Positions 6,970 through 14,251 of a stretch of DNA of 20,078 nt are shown piece after piece (position 1 is the first letter of the stretch; each line of letters starts with the position of its first letter). The notes beneath the pieces are model-generated. The model ran no database searches. It had not been told where the DNA came from and was given only the letters and a program-made list of their open reading frames with translations. Location of the stretch: positions 1-20,078 of the forward strand of contig CAYIWL010000012.1 of the NCBI GenBank assembly GCA_964367085.1, in the 5' to 3' direction. Origin of the DNA: JACPIN01 sp964367085 (lineage in GTDB: Archaea; Nanobdellota; Nanobdellia; SCGC-AAA011-G17; ARS1403). The translations under genes were made by a program, and so were the position numbers.

Positions 6970-7754
6970 AAATATTAGTTACAGGTGCTTCTGGATTCGT
7001 TGGAAAAAATTTATTAGACAAACTTGAAAACTACGAAGTCAATATATTATCTAGGAAGAAAATTTCTACTAATGGAATTAATCTCTTTATCGGAAATTTA
7101 TTTGACAAGGAAATTTTAATTGAGGCAAGCAAGGTTGATGTCGTCGTACATCTAGCTGGGATAACAAAAGGAGATGTGTTTAAAGTAAATTATCAAGGCA
7201 CTGCAAATCTTGTAGATGTTTGTGTTACAAACAAAGTAAAGAAATTTATTTTTATTAGTTCTTATAATGCAATCCTAGACACCAAGTATGGAAAATCTAA
7301 AAGAGCTGCGGAAGATCTTATTAAAAATTCTGAGTTGAATTACATCATTTTAAGACCAACAGTTATTTACGGGAGATATAACCGCAAGGATTTAGAAAAA
7401 ATAATATCTATCTTGAGGAAGTTTTCAATTGCCATTGTTCCGGGAAACGGGAAAATGAAACTGCAGCCGTTATTCGTTGAAGATTTGGTTGATATAATAA
7501 TCAAGATGATAAAATCTGAAAAGAAAAATAAAATCTACTTTATCGGCGGAGAAGTTTTGAGTTTTAATGAGATAATAGGTAAGGCATGCAAAGTATTCTC
7601 TAAAAAAGCTATAAAAATAAATATCCCTAGATTCATAATAAAAATTTTAGACAAAAGCCAATTACTTGATAAAACCTGTAATCTTGACGAGATAAAAAAA
7701 GATTTTGATTTTAATCCTACATCATTTGAAAAAGGAATAAAATATTTGGTCTAA
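6966..7754 (+). CDS. NAD-dependent epimerase/dehydratase (extended SDR)
   Basis: 262-residue Rossmann-fold enzyme. The nucleotide-binding GASGFVG is at residues 7-13, VVVHLAG is at about 59-65, the active-site serines are in FISSY (about 96-100), and the catalytic YGKSK (Tyr108, Lys112) follows. LRPTVIYG and the substrate-side block PLFVEDLVDIIIKMI follow. It probably acts on a nucleotide-activated sugar. It is shorter than typical UDP-sugar epimerases or HldD (about 310), so HldD activity for the heptose pathway cannot be claimed. The ATG overlaps the radical SAM stop. Its own stop overlaps the stop of the convergent gene by a few bases. Confidence 0.87.
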   Translation: MKILVTGASGFVGKNLLDKLENYEVNILSRKKISTNGINLFIGNLFDKEILIEASKVDVVVHLAGITKGDVFKVNYQGTANLVDVCVTNKVKKFIFISSYNAILDTKYGKSKRAAEDLIKNSELNYIILRPTVIYGRYNRKDLEKIISILRKFSIAIVPGNGKMKLQPLFVEDLVDIIIKMIKSEKKNKIYFIGGEVLSFNEIIGKACKVFSKKAIKINIPRFIIKILDKSQLLDKTCNLDEIKKDFDFNPTSFEKGIKYLV

Positions 7755-8323
7755 GGCATGACTTCTAAGATGTTGTAGACAAACCTGTCTGCAGCTCGAT
7801 TAATATCTTCTTCAGTTTCTCCTTGAATGATAATGCATCTATCTTCCAGTTTGACTTCTGTTTTTTCTCCAAGCCTTAAAACTGCAACATTCATATTTTC
7901 CTGAACATCGCTGCAGTTAATTACATCAGTCCCCTCGTTTGCAAATTCAGTTGTAGCACCTATAACTTGGATTCCATACAAGCCAAGTCTTCTTCCTAAA
8001 ATATTTGCAATGTCTATAGCCCCTAAAACTGCTCTTGAAGTCAGGTTTTTATCGATGGTTGTTGCTAAAGAAGGCTTTGATAAAACTAAATCCCTAATGT
8101 TCTTATCTACGGAAATGTTTTCCAAGTTTTTAGGATCATGCCTTAACTGCAATAAATATGGTTGCTCTCCTTTGTAAGCCCACGTCACCCATCCAGTAGG
8201 CGTCTTTTGTAATTTAAAATCATTATAGTTGTATTCATTCGGGTTTTTTCTTATGACTAATGGAGAGAGTGTTGCTAATAAAAATACAATTGCGACAATG
8301 ATTAGCAAAGTTCTTTCTTTCAT
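7751..8323 (-). CDS. Membrane-anchored extracytoplasmic protein, paralogue A
   Basis: 190 residues. One hydrophobic segment (about 5-25, LLIIVAIVFLLATLSPLVI) is preceded by a positive MKER, so the rest should face the outside. There is no lipobox. The mature part has NDFKLQKTPTGWVTWAYKG and a C-terminal region with two cysteines, C137 and C163. The gene starts one base after the stop of its upstream neighbour. That neighbour shares the anchor, a KF..Q..GGW.TY-like block (here KLQKTPTGWVTW) and the CIIIQG/CLLVEG block at matching distance from the end. No known function is recognised. A pairing or envelope role is inference. Confidence 0.7.
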   Translation of the reverse strand: MKERTLLIIVAIVFLLATLSPLVIRKNPNEYNYNDFKLQKTPTGWVTWAYKGEQPYLLQLRHDPKNLENISVDKNIRDLVLSKPSLATTIDKNLTSRAVLGAIDIANILGRRLGLYGIQVIGATTEFANEGTDVINCSDVQENMNVAVLRLGEKTEVKLEDRCIIIQGETEEDINRAADRFVYNILEVMP

Positions 8324-8324
8324 A

Positions 8325-8879
8325 TTATTTTATCCCATATAACTGCAATACCAGAGCATCCACCTGTTGTGTTATTAAGCCTGTTGGCCCTTCAACTAGA
8401 AGACAGTTGTTGTTGAATGACGTTATTGAGTTATTTGATAATTGTGCTTGGATTACAATTGCTCCTGCCGTTGCATCTTTGCAAGTTTTCAAAGGTAAAT
8501 TAGCACATGCTTCAGAATCTTCAGTGCAGGCAACTACAACGTTATTAAGATAAGGAAATATATTATTTTGAATTGAGAAAAGTGCATTTTGCGGAAGCTG
8601 GTTATTTGGGTTTGAAGAAAAGTAAATCTTGCTCGCTTTATTCAAATCTGCAAAGGTAATATCTGGAGTTTGTTGAAAACTAAGTAAATCTGGTTGTGTT
8701 GGGATTAATATCTGCTTGTCGTTAATATACGTTATCCATCCGCCTTGGTATTGTGTAAACTTATATCCATTTATTTTAACATCTTGAGAACTATCTGCTG
8801 TGTATTGAAGTGCAATTCCCAAAACGCTTAATATCATAATTGCTAATATGAATATTGATACGAAATGTTTTTTGTTCAT
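8325..8879 (-). CDS. Membrane-anchored extracytoplasmic protein, paralogue B
   Basis: 184 residues with one N-terminal membrane segment (about 6-26, FVSIFILAIMILSVLGIAL) and an Asn/Gln-rich outside domain. It resembles its downstream neighbour in YKFTQYQGGWITYIND and in the C-terminal cysteine pair (C133, C159, the latter in NNCLLVEGPTG). It carries two additional cysteines, C118 and C125. The spacing suggests two disulfides here against one in paralogue A. A strong GAGG ribosome site sits five bases before the ATG, inside the 13 bases left after the tRNA-Gln 3' end. The gene was not recognised. Confidence 0.7.
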   Translation of the reverse strand: MNKKHFVSIFILAIMILSVLGIALQYTADSSQDVKINGYKFTQYQGGWITYINDKQILIPTQPDLLSFQQTPDITFADLNKASKIYFSSNPNNQLPQNALFSIQNNIFPYLNNVVVACTEDSEACANLPLKTCKDATAGAIVIQAQLSNNSITSFNNNCLLVEGPTGLITQQVDALVLQLYGIK

Positions 8880-8884
8880 TTTTT

Positions 8885-8888
8885 CCTC
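8885..8888 (-). promoter_or_regulatory. Shine-Dalgarno site directly after tRNA-Gln
   Basis: GAGG on the minus strand, with a five-A spacer to the ATG at 8879. It lies in the 13-base interval after the tRNA 3' end at 8893. RNase Z trimming of a tRNA-mRNA cotranscript would leave a short leader carrying exactly this site. Confidence 0.5.
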
Positions 8889-8892
8889 AAGA

Positions 8893-8965
8893 TAGTCCCG
8901 CCAGGATTCGAACCTGGGTCAAGGGCTCCAAAGGCCCCTATGCTTGACCGCTACACCACGGGACT
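8893..8965 (-). tRNA. tRNA-Gln(UUG)
   Basis: Complete 73-base cloverleaf. Acceptor AGTCCCG pairs with CGGGACT, discriminator A, and CCA is not encoded. The D arm is GTGT/GCAT with wobble pairs and GG in the loop. The anticodon stem is GGGGC/GCCCT with loop CTTTGGA, giving anticodon UUG. The T arm is CCAGG-TTCGAAT-CCTGG. There is no intron. A TATA box lies 28 bases upstream, and the next gene follows 13 bases downstream. Confidence 0.96.
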
Positions 8966-8988
8966 ATAAAAAGATTATTAGAAAGCGA

Positions 8989-8997
8989 TTTTAAAAA
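8989..8997 (-). promoter_or_regulatory. TATA box of tRNA-Gln
   Basis: TTTTTAAAA on the minus strand is centred 28 bases upstream of the tRNA 5' end, the expected archaeal position. It probably also drives the two downstream membrane-protein genes. Confidence 0.6.
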
Positions 8998-9002
8998 GAT
9001 TG

Positions 9003-10283
9003 TTATTCTCCTTCAAATTGAATCAAAGAAAATACTTTATAACCTGCACTTTCTAATCTTTCTCTACCTTTAAGGTCCGGCAATTCTATTACAAAACCAC
9101 ATTCAACTATCTCTCCTCCAAGTTTTTTAACAAGATTACATGCAGCTAAACAAGTGCCTGAAGTTGCCACAAGATCATCTATAATTAGAACTTTGTCTCC
9201 TTGATTAATTGCATCTTTGTGAATTTCAACTTTGTCTCTTCCATACTCCAATTCATATTCTTCTGATACAGTTTCTGCTGGAAGTTTATTTGGTTTCCTA
9301 ACCGGAATAAATGGAAGGTTTAGTTTATGAGCAAGTGCAGAACCAAAGATAAAACCGCGGGATTCAATGCCGATAATTTTGTTTATATCTTTATTCTTGT
9401 ACCTTTCAGCAAATGTATCTATAACATGACTGAAGGCTTTTGGATCTTTTAATAGTGTTGTAATATCTCTGAACATGATTCCTTGCTTTGGCCAGTGTGG
9501 AATTGTTCTTATGTGTTTTTTTAAATCAAATTTTTCTTCTCCTAATTTTTTAACTGATCCTATCAACAATTTTTTAACATTTTCAGAGTTGCTTTTAAAC
9601 ACTTTCAAAACTTCTTTCCATGTAACTGCTTCCTCGGTTTCCAGCCAACTATCATAATCTGTCGACATTGCAATTGCTGCATACGGAATCCCCGCTTCAT
9701 TTGCTAAAATACATTCTGGAGCTATGCTCATATTAATCACATCTGCACCCCATGATCGAAACATATGAGATTCTGCTTTTGTAGAAAAACGAGGACCTTC
9801 AATCGTAATCACTGTTCCTTTCTCATGTGTTTTAAATCCTAAATTTTTAGAAATTTCAATTAAAGTCTTTCTTAATTTTTCGTCGAAAGGAGTTGCCATC
9901 GCAGTATGTTTTATTCCGTATCTGAAATCTTCATGGAAACTTATTTTTCTATGCCTTGTAAAATCTATGAATTGATCTAAAATTACAAAATCTCCTCTTC
10001 CAATTCCTTCTCTTAATGAGCCACACGCAGTTGTCGCTAAAATATAATCTACATTTTGTTCTTTTAATGCTTGGATATTAGCTCGATAGTCAACCTGCGT
10101 TGGTGGTAGAAAATGTCCTTTCCCGTGTCTTGCCAAAATGAAAACTTCTACATTACCTATTTTCCCAACGGTCAATTTGTCGCTAGGTTTACCATATTTC
10201 GTATCAACCTCAATCTCTCTAAAGTCTTGAAGAAGTTTAGGATCATCAAGCCCTGAGCCACCGATAATTCCTATCTTTATCAT
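9003..10283 (-). CDS. Fused methylthioadenosine phosphorylase-adenine phosphoribosyltransferase
   Basis: 426-residue bifunctional enzyme. Residues 1 to about 250 are a methylthioadenosine phosphorylase: GGSGLDD (8-14), phosphate-binding RHGKGH (52-57), SIAPECILANEAGIPYA (about 186-202), and the adenine-recognising TDYD (208-211) that marks MTAP rather than guanine- or inosine-specific phosphorylases. From about 252 it is a full adenine phosphoribosyltransferase: PKQGIMFRDITTLL, GIESRGFIFG, PVRKPNKLPAETVSEEYELEYG, and the PRPP loop VLIIDDLVATSGT (365-377). Together they would turn methylthioadenosine plus phosphate into adenine and then, with PRPP, into AMP. The reading frame is continuous with a short linker. 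It has its own TATA box and is probably monocistronic. Confidence 0.95.
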   Translation of the reverse strand: MIKIGIIGGSGLDDPKLLQDFREIEVDTKYGKPSDKLTVGKIGNVEVFILARHGKGHFLPPTQVDYRANIQALKEQNVDYILATTACGSLREGIGRGDFVILDQFIDFTRHRKISFHEDFRYGIKHTAMATPFDEKLRKTLIEISKNLGFKTHEKGTVITIEGPRFSTKAESHMFRSWGADVINMSIAPECILANEAGIPYAAIAMSTDYDSWLETEEAVTWKEVLKVFKSNSENVKKLLIGSVKKLGEEKFDLKKHIRTIPHWPKQGIMFRDITTLLKDPKAFSHVIDTFAERYKNKDINKIIGIESRGFIFGSALAHKLNLPFIPVRKPNKLPAETVSEEYELEYGRDKVEIHKDAINQGDKVLIIDDLVATSGTCLAACNLVKKLGGEIVECGFVIELPDLKGRERLESAGYKVFSLIQFEGE

Positions 10284-10306
10284 TGATTATACTGTAAGAA
10301 ATAAAC

Positions 10307-10314
10307 ATTATAAG
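10307..10314 (-). promoter_or_regulatory. TATA box of the MTAP-APRT gene
   Basis: CTTATAAT on the minus strand (TTATAA core at 10308-10313) is centred about 27 bases upstream of the ATG at 10283, consistent with leaderless transcription. Confidence 0.55.
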
Positions 10315-10333
10315 AATTTCTAAACTGCAAAGA

Positions 10334-10924
10334 TTATTTTCTCCTTTTATATCTCCCTCTTGAATCGACTTTTTCTAATCTTTTTTTAACGTCAGAATGC
10401 TTGTAGTTTTTTAATATTTCATTGTAAGTTTTTGGAAAAGATTTGTAATGTTTTGATTCAAGCGCTTGTCTTAATAATCTCAAATCAACAGCCTTATCTT
10501 CCAGTTTATGTGAGAAAAATCCAAGGCCGAAATCAATGAAATAAATTTTATTGTCTTTTAGAATTAAATTTGACGTCGTTAGATCTCCATGAATAATGTT
10601 TTGAGAATGTAGTTTTGAAATTTCTTCTCCTAAACTTTTGCATATTACTAGTCTTTCCCTTTCATTTAATCCATCAAAAACATCTTTCAGCAGATCTCCT
10701 TGGATGTATTCCATCTCTATCTTCATTTCTTTGTCATCGACATTTAAAACTTTAGGAACATTAATTTTTGCTTTTTGCAATAATTTTGCTTCGCTTCTTG
10801 TCCTGAATTTTCTTATTTTGTCATCAATGCCTTTTATTCTGTAAGATTTTTTGATTCTGTGCTTTATTATTTTATTTTTATCTAAAAAAATTGTTGATTC
10901 CGCACCTTGTTTTATTAGTTTCAT
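10334..10924 (-). CDS. bud32: Bud32 atypical protein kinase/ATPase of the KEOPS complex
   Basis: 196-residue small kinase. KEOPS makes the N6-threonylcarbamoyladenosine of ANN-decoding tRNAs, with Bud32 as the ATPase next to Kae1. Visible features are the short N-lobe (KQGAESTIFL; KHRIKKSYR; FRTRSEAKLLQKA with the conserved Glu), the hinge EYIQGDLL, catalytic HGDLTTSNLIL (His112), metal-binding IDFGLGF (Asp131), and the basic tail RGRYKRRK. No activation segment of ordinary protein kinases is present. It stands alone rather than fused to Kae1, which is not in the window. Its ATG overlaps the stop of the deoxyhypusine-synthase-like gene, so it is the tail of the heptose operon. Confidence 0.93.
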   Translation of the reverse strand: MKLIKQGAESTIFLDKNKIIKHRIKKSYRIKGIDDKIRKFRTRSEAKLLQKAKINVPKVLNVDDKEMKIEMEYIQGDLLKDVFDGLNERERLVICKSLGEEISKLHSQNIIHGDLTTSNLILKDNKIYFIDFGLGFFSHKLEDKAVDLRLLRQALESKHYKSFPKTYNEILKNYKHSDVKKRLEKVDSRGRYKRRK

Positions 10925-11898
10925 TTTAGTAGATGATAAAGATTATGCAAAAATTTAACGTTATCCATTTCAATGTATTCTGATCTTCCCCCCATCCTAG
11001 AAAAAGTTTTCATAAACCTCAAATAGTATGCAGGATTATCTTTTGGAGGTTCTCCTTTAGACCAGTCCCAGGTACTTGGCTGAATATCGTTCACATAAAT
11101 CCTAAAACGTTTCAATCTGATATTTTTACCACCATATCCAACATTTTTTGCTGCCGATAATGACTTTTCAAATATTTGCGGTGATAAAACTGCAGAACCA
11201 ATCGATAGATAAACTCCTCCTTCTAAATTATAGATTGTATTGTCAAATCTATCAATATCTATTTGTGATGCTCTTCCCGCAACACTCCAGTCAAATCCTG
11301 GATGTTTGTGGATTATTGCCTGTCCTAAGTTAACACCGACAGCTAGGGGTATTCCCATTCTAAAGGCTTGACCGACAACACTGTGCTCTTTGTAGGGATG
11401 CTCTGCTTTTAAATTTCCAGCAACACCATTCTCGATAAATCTTCCAACAGAGTGTCCATATCCAATCCCGTTTTCTACTCCACATTTAATCGCATTCCCG
11501 ATATATCTCCCGGTTTCATCCCACAATCCAAACTGGCCTTTTTCAATGTATCTTGCAACGTTCTCTTCGGTTTTTCCTTGAAAAGCAAATTCCCAATCAT
11601 GTATAACAACAGCTTCATTTACAAGCATCTGCTGGACGTAACCAAATTTCATCAGTTCAATCATTATCCTCGATAATCCATTCTTAATCAGATGAGCACC
11701 GAATGCAAAAACAACAGGTCTTTCCTTTGATCTGGATTCTTTCATAGATTCTGCTATCTCTTCAAGTTTTGATCTCTCATGCTGAGAAAGTATTTTTGGA
11801 GCGGAATCTGGATCTATTAAAATATCATGAAGATTCGTTTTCGATTCCCTTCTGGTTAAGCTCATAAACTTTATCTGTGATTTGTCAAATTTTCTCAT
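10921..11898 (-). CDS. Deoxyhypusine synthase-like protein of unknown function
   Basis: 325 residues with a Rossmann-type layout like deoxyhypusine synthase: VFAFGAHLIKNGLSRIMIEL (63-82) corresponds to the family's NLxSSGLR region, SVVGQAFRMGIPLAVGVNLG (163-182) to the SVVxE...IP region, and EGGVYLSIGSAVLSPQIFEK (216-235) to the GGGVPKH strand. The catalytic-lysine motif (SWGK type) of true synthases is not visible, and the C-terminus GGRSEYIEMDNVKFLHNLYH differs. It is therefore probably not a deoxyhypusine synthase. Its start overlaps hldC by 14 bases, placing it in the ADP-heptose operon. A role in sugar metabolism, possibly NAD-dependent, is inference from context. Confidence 0.6.
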   Translation of the reverse strand: MRKFDKSQIKFMSLTRRESKTNLHDILIDPDSAPKILSQHERSKLEEIAESMKESRSKERPVVFAFGAHLIKNGLSRIMIELMKFGYVQQMLVNEAVVIHDWEFAFQGKTEENVARYIEKGQFGLWDETGRYIGNAIKCGVENGIGYGHSVGRFIENGVAGNLKAEHPYKEHSVVGQAFRMGIPLAVGVNLGQAIIHKHPGFDWSVAGRASQIDIDRFDNTIYNLEGGVYLSIGSAVLSPQIFEKSLSAAKNVGYGGKNIRLKRFRIYVNDIQPSTWDWSKGEPPKDNPAYYLRFMKTFSRMGGRSEYIEMDNVKFLHNLYHLLK

Positions 11899-12379
11899 TC
11901 TTGTAGGCCTCCAAAATCTTAGAAATAATATTCGTTGTTGAATATCCTTCCTCTAAATCAAATACTTTTAACTCACCCTTCCATGGCTCTAAAAGTTTTT
12001 TCTCTTCTTTAATCCTCTCCGGAATAAACGAACCTCCCTTTACATGGAAATTTGGCCTTAAATCTTTTAATAATTTTAGTGGGTTATCTTCATCAAAAAT
12101 AGCGATATAATCCGTTGAAGATAAATGAGCAAGGTGTTCAGCCCTTTCATTTTCTGTAATAATCGGTCTTTTTTCTCCCTTAAATTTTTTGACAGATGCA
12201 TCACTATTAATTAAAACAATTAACACATCACCTAAAGATTTAGCTTTTTGCAACAATCTTAAATGAGCAGTATGTAATATATCAAAAGTACCGTTAGTTG
12301 TCACTATTTTTTTACCTCTTTGTCTTAAATCATTAACTATCCATCTTAGTTCTTCTCTCGATTTAATCTTTTGATTCAT
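11885..12379 (-). CDS. hldC: D-glycero-beta-D-manno-heptose 1-phosphate adenylyltransferase
   Basis: 164-residue nucleotidyltransferase equal to the C-terminal half of bacterial HldE. It joins heptose 1-phosphate and ATP to give ADP-heptose. Seen are the N-terminal TNGTFDILHTAHLRLLQKA with the HxxH form of the HIGH motif (His36, His39), SDASVKKFKGEKRPI, ENERAEHLAHLSSTDYIAIFDEDNP, and the family C-terminal GYSTTNIISKI (145-155). Its ATG overlaps the stop of gmhB as ATGA. Relatives such as glycerol-3-phosphate cytidylyltransferase share the fold, but the C-terminal motif and the neighbours favour the heptose enzyme. Confidence 0.9.
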   Translation of the reverse strand: MNQKIKSREELRWIVNDLRQRGKKIVTTNGTFDILHTAHLRLLQKAKSLGDVLIVLINSDASVKKFKGEKRPIITENERAEHLAHLSSTDYIAIFDEDNPLKLLKDLRPNFHVKGGSFIPERIKEEKKLLEPWKGELKVFDLEEGYSTTNIISKILEAYKNEKI

Positions 12380-12924
12380 CTTCTAATTATCTCCGCAACT
12401 TCGAGTAAATCTCTTGCTACATAATCTGATTTGGCATCATAATTTCCATCTTCTCCTGCTTTTCCAGTTTTAACAAGAATTGTCCTGCATCCCGCTCTTC
12501 TTCCCATTTCTATATCATCCGTCTTATCTCCAATCACCCAACTTTCGTTTAGATCAATATCAAATTCCCTAGCTGCTTTTTCCAACATTCCTATTTTTGG
12601 TTTTCTGCACTCACAATCAACTTTATATTCCCCAATCCCATTTTCAGGATGATGCGGACAGAAATATTCTCCATCAATCAATATATTGTGTCTTACTAAT
12701 TGCAAATACATGTGATCCATAAATTTATGATAATCCTCTTCTAAATATTTTCCTCTCCCAATTCCGGATTGTCCCGTTATTATTATCAATTGATATTCCG
12801 ACTTCTGCAGAAGCTTTAGTCCTTCAACAGCCTTTTCCACAAATTCAAGGTCTTCTACTTTGTAAACATACCCTTTATCGACGTTAATTGTACCATCCCT
12901 ATCAAGAAAAATAGCTTTATCCAT
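12376..12924 (-). CDS. gmhB: D-glycero-D-manno-heptose 1,7-bisphosphate 7-phosphatase
   Basis: 182-residue HAD phosphatase of the histidinol-phosphatase/GmhB type. It removes the 7-phosphate of heptose bisphosphate before adenylylation. The catalytic block AIFLDRDGTINVDKGYV has nucleophile Asp8 and acid Asp10. ITGQSGIGRGKY holds motif II, RKPKIGMLEKA the Lys motif, and IGDKTDDIEMGRRAG the final acidic motif. The GmhB zinc loop is present: C89, H91, C104, C106 in CPHHPEN...DCECRKP. The ATG at 12924 is chosen because the motif starts there; longer in-frame starts run into the cupin gene. It overlaps that gene by eight bases. Confidence 0.92.
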   Translation of the reverse strand: MDKAIFLDRDGTINVDKGYVYKVEDLEFVEKAVEGLKLLQKSEYQLIIITGQSGIGRGKYLEEDYHKFMDHMYLQLVRHNILIDGEYFCPHHPENGIGEYKVDCECRKPKIGMLEKAAREFDIDLNESWVIGDKTDDIEMGRRAGCRTILVKTGKAGEDGNYDAKSDYVARDLLEVAEIIRR

Positions 12925-13300
12925 TTTTAGCAACACCTTCAATCTCTTTTTTCCATTTGTCATGATCTCCGCTAGAGCTTTGTGTAAGTCGATAAGTATC
13001 TGAATCTTCATGGTGTGTTGAGAATTCGAAGAAGACAGTATCCTCCAATGCTCTAAAACTATGGTACTCTCTAGGATTAATATTCAATGATTCCCCATCA
13101 TGCAGAATCAAATGCTTTCCTTGGTGTATTAGCTCTAGAGACCCACCTTCTACATAAAACGTTTCTTTCTTAGAGTCGTGCTTATGGTAAGAGGAGTAGA
13201 ATCCTTGTCTAATTAACATCCTTTTGCCACAATATTCTTCATTAACAATCCATTTTTCCTCACCCCACATCTTTTCATGAGTTTCTGGTTTGCTTTTCAT
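12917..13300 (-). CDS. Cupin-domain protein of the heptose operon, possible sugar-phosphate isomerase
   Basis: 127-residue single cupin. The metal motif is QGFYSSYHKHDSKKETFYV with His39, His41 and Glu46. A later His80 lies in REYHSFRALEDT. The pattern G.YSS.H.H..K.ETFYV and the leading KMWGEEKWIVN resemble small cupins of the mannose-6-phosphate isomerase type II group found in sugar-nucleotide clusters. It is encoded inside the ADP-heptose operon, overlapping hldA by 26 bases and gmhB by eight. Because no GmhA isomerase is present, it could supply an aldose-ketose isomerisation or an epimerisation. That role is inferred, not shown. The ATG at 13300 is kept because family members have residues before the WG motif; 13270 is an alternative. 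Confidence 0.75.
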   Translation of the reverse strand: MKSKPETHEKMWGEEKWIVNEEYCGKRMLIRQGFYSSYHKHDSKKETFYVEGGSLELIHQGKHLILHDGESLNINPREYHSFRALEDTVFFEFSTHHEDSDTYRLTQSSSGDHDKWKKEIEGVAKNG

Positions 13301-14231
13301 TTTTGATTGCCTCGGTTAATTCATCTATCGAACACGTTGCAGTTCCTATTTTTCCTACAACAATGCCTGCTGCATGATTAGCTATATCCATTGCTCCTTC
13401 TATAGAATAGCCAGAACTTAAAGCTAGAGCCATTGAAGCTATAACTGTATCGCCTGCACCGGATACATCGTATACAGCTTTTGCGACAGTATTGACACGA
13501 TGAAATCCGTTATCATTATAACAAAACATTCCATTTTCTCCACATGTAACCAAGGCATACTTACAATCTATTTTTTCTTTGAGAGCCTTTCCTATATCTT
13601 CATAATCGGCTAAGTTTCCAACAATTTTTTTAGCTTCTTCTAAATTAGGGCAAATAAGATCTGCTTCCTGAAAGTTCATAATATTTTCTGGTTTTGGATC
13701 AACTAGGGTCAGAGTATTTGTTCTCTTTGAATATTCGATTATCTTCTTTGAAACCTTTTGCGTTAATAATCCTTTGTTATAATCCGAGATTAAAATTACA
13801 TCATCCCGTCTTCCATTTAGAAAAGAAGCACATTTCTCTTCAAGGCATTCTGAGATTGGAGTTCTATCTTCCATACTCGCCCTTGCTATATGCCTCTTAC
13901 CAGCCATTAGTCTTAGCTTGATAGTTGTAGGTCTTTTTTCATCAATTAGTAAAATAGGAAATATACCATATATCTTGCACAATCTTTCTATTTCTTTACC
14001 ATACTGATCATTTCCTACAACTCCTAAAAGAGAAGCGTGTCCTCCTAGACTTGCTATATTCGCTGCTACATTAGCTGCTCCTCCGAGAACGTATTTATTA
14101 TTGGTTATATCTATTTCCGGTGCCCCCGGTTCTTCTGGATTCAATCTGGTTATTTTTCCATCTAAATACCAATCAAGCATAATATCTCCTACTACGAGAA
14201 TCCTCTTTTTTGAAAATTCTGATAAATCCAT
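13275..14231 (-). CDS. hldA: D-glycero-beta-D-manno-heptose 7-phosphate kinase
   Basis: 318-residue PfkB/ribokinase-family kinase equal to the N-terminal half of bacterial HldE. It phosphorylates heptose 7-phosphate at C1. Seen are ILVVGDIMLDWYLDGKITRLN with the family's EEPGAPEIDI, the GGAANVAANIASLGG nucleoside-kinase signature (50-64), an ISDYNKGLL block, LVDPKPEN, CPNLEEAKKIVG, and the catalytic DVSGAGDTVIA (255-265, Asp261). It is the first gene of the operon with cupin, gmhB, hldC, the deoxyhypusine-synthase-like gene and bud32. A TATA box is centred 26 bases upstream of its ATG. The separate kinase and transferase are in contrast to the fused HldE of enterobacteria. Confidence 0.93.
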   Translation of the reverse strand: MDLSEFSKKRILVVGDIMLDWYLDGKITRLNPEEPGAPEIDITNNKYVLGGAANVAANIASLGGHASLLGVVGNDQYGKEIERLCKIYGIFPILLIDEKRPTTIKLRLMAGKRHIARASMEDRTPISECLEEKCASFLNGRRDDVILISDYNKGLLTQKVSKKIIEYSKRTNTLTLVDPKPENIMNFQEADLICPNLEEAKKIVGNLADYEDIGKALKEKIDCKYALVTCGENGMFCYNDNGFHRVNTVAKAVYDVSGAGDTVIASMALALSSGYSIEGAMDIANHAAGIVVGKIGTATCSIDELTEAIKNEKQTRNS

Positions 14232-14251
14232 ATAACAAACTCAAAAGATAT

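Noticed and set aside
6966..7754. HldD, ADP-heptose 6-epimerase
   Set aside because: The SDR motifs are generic, the protein is about 50 residues shorter than HldD, and the gene is not in the heptose operon.
10921..11898. Genuine deoxyhypusine synthase acting on the eIF5A-like protein
   Set aside because: The catalytic-lysine motif is not visible, the gene is in a heptose operon, and the eIF5A-like gene is not adjacent. Only a weak link is kept in the findings.
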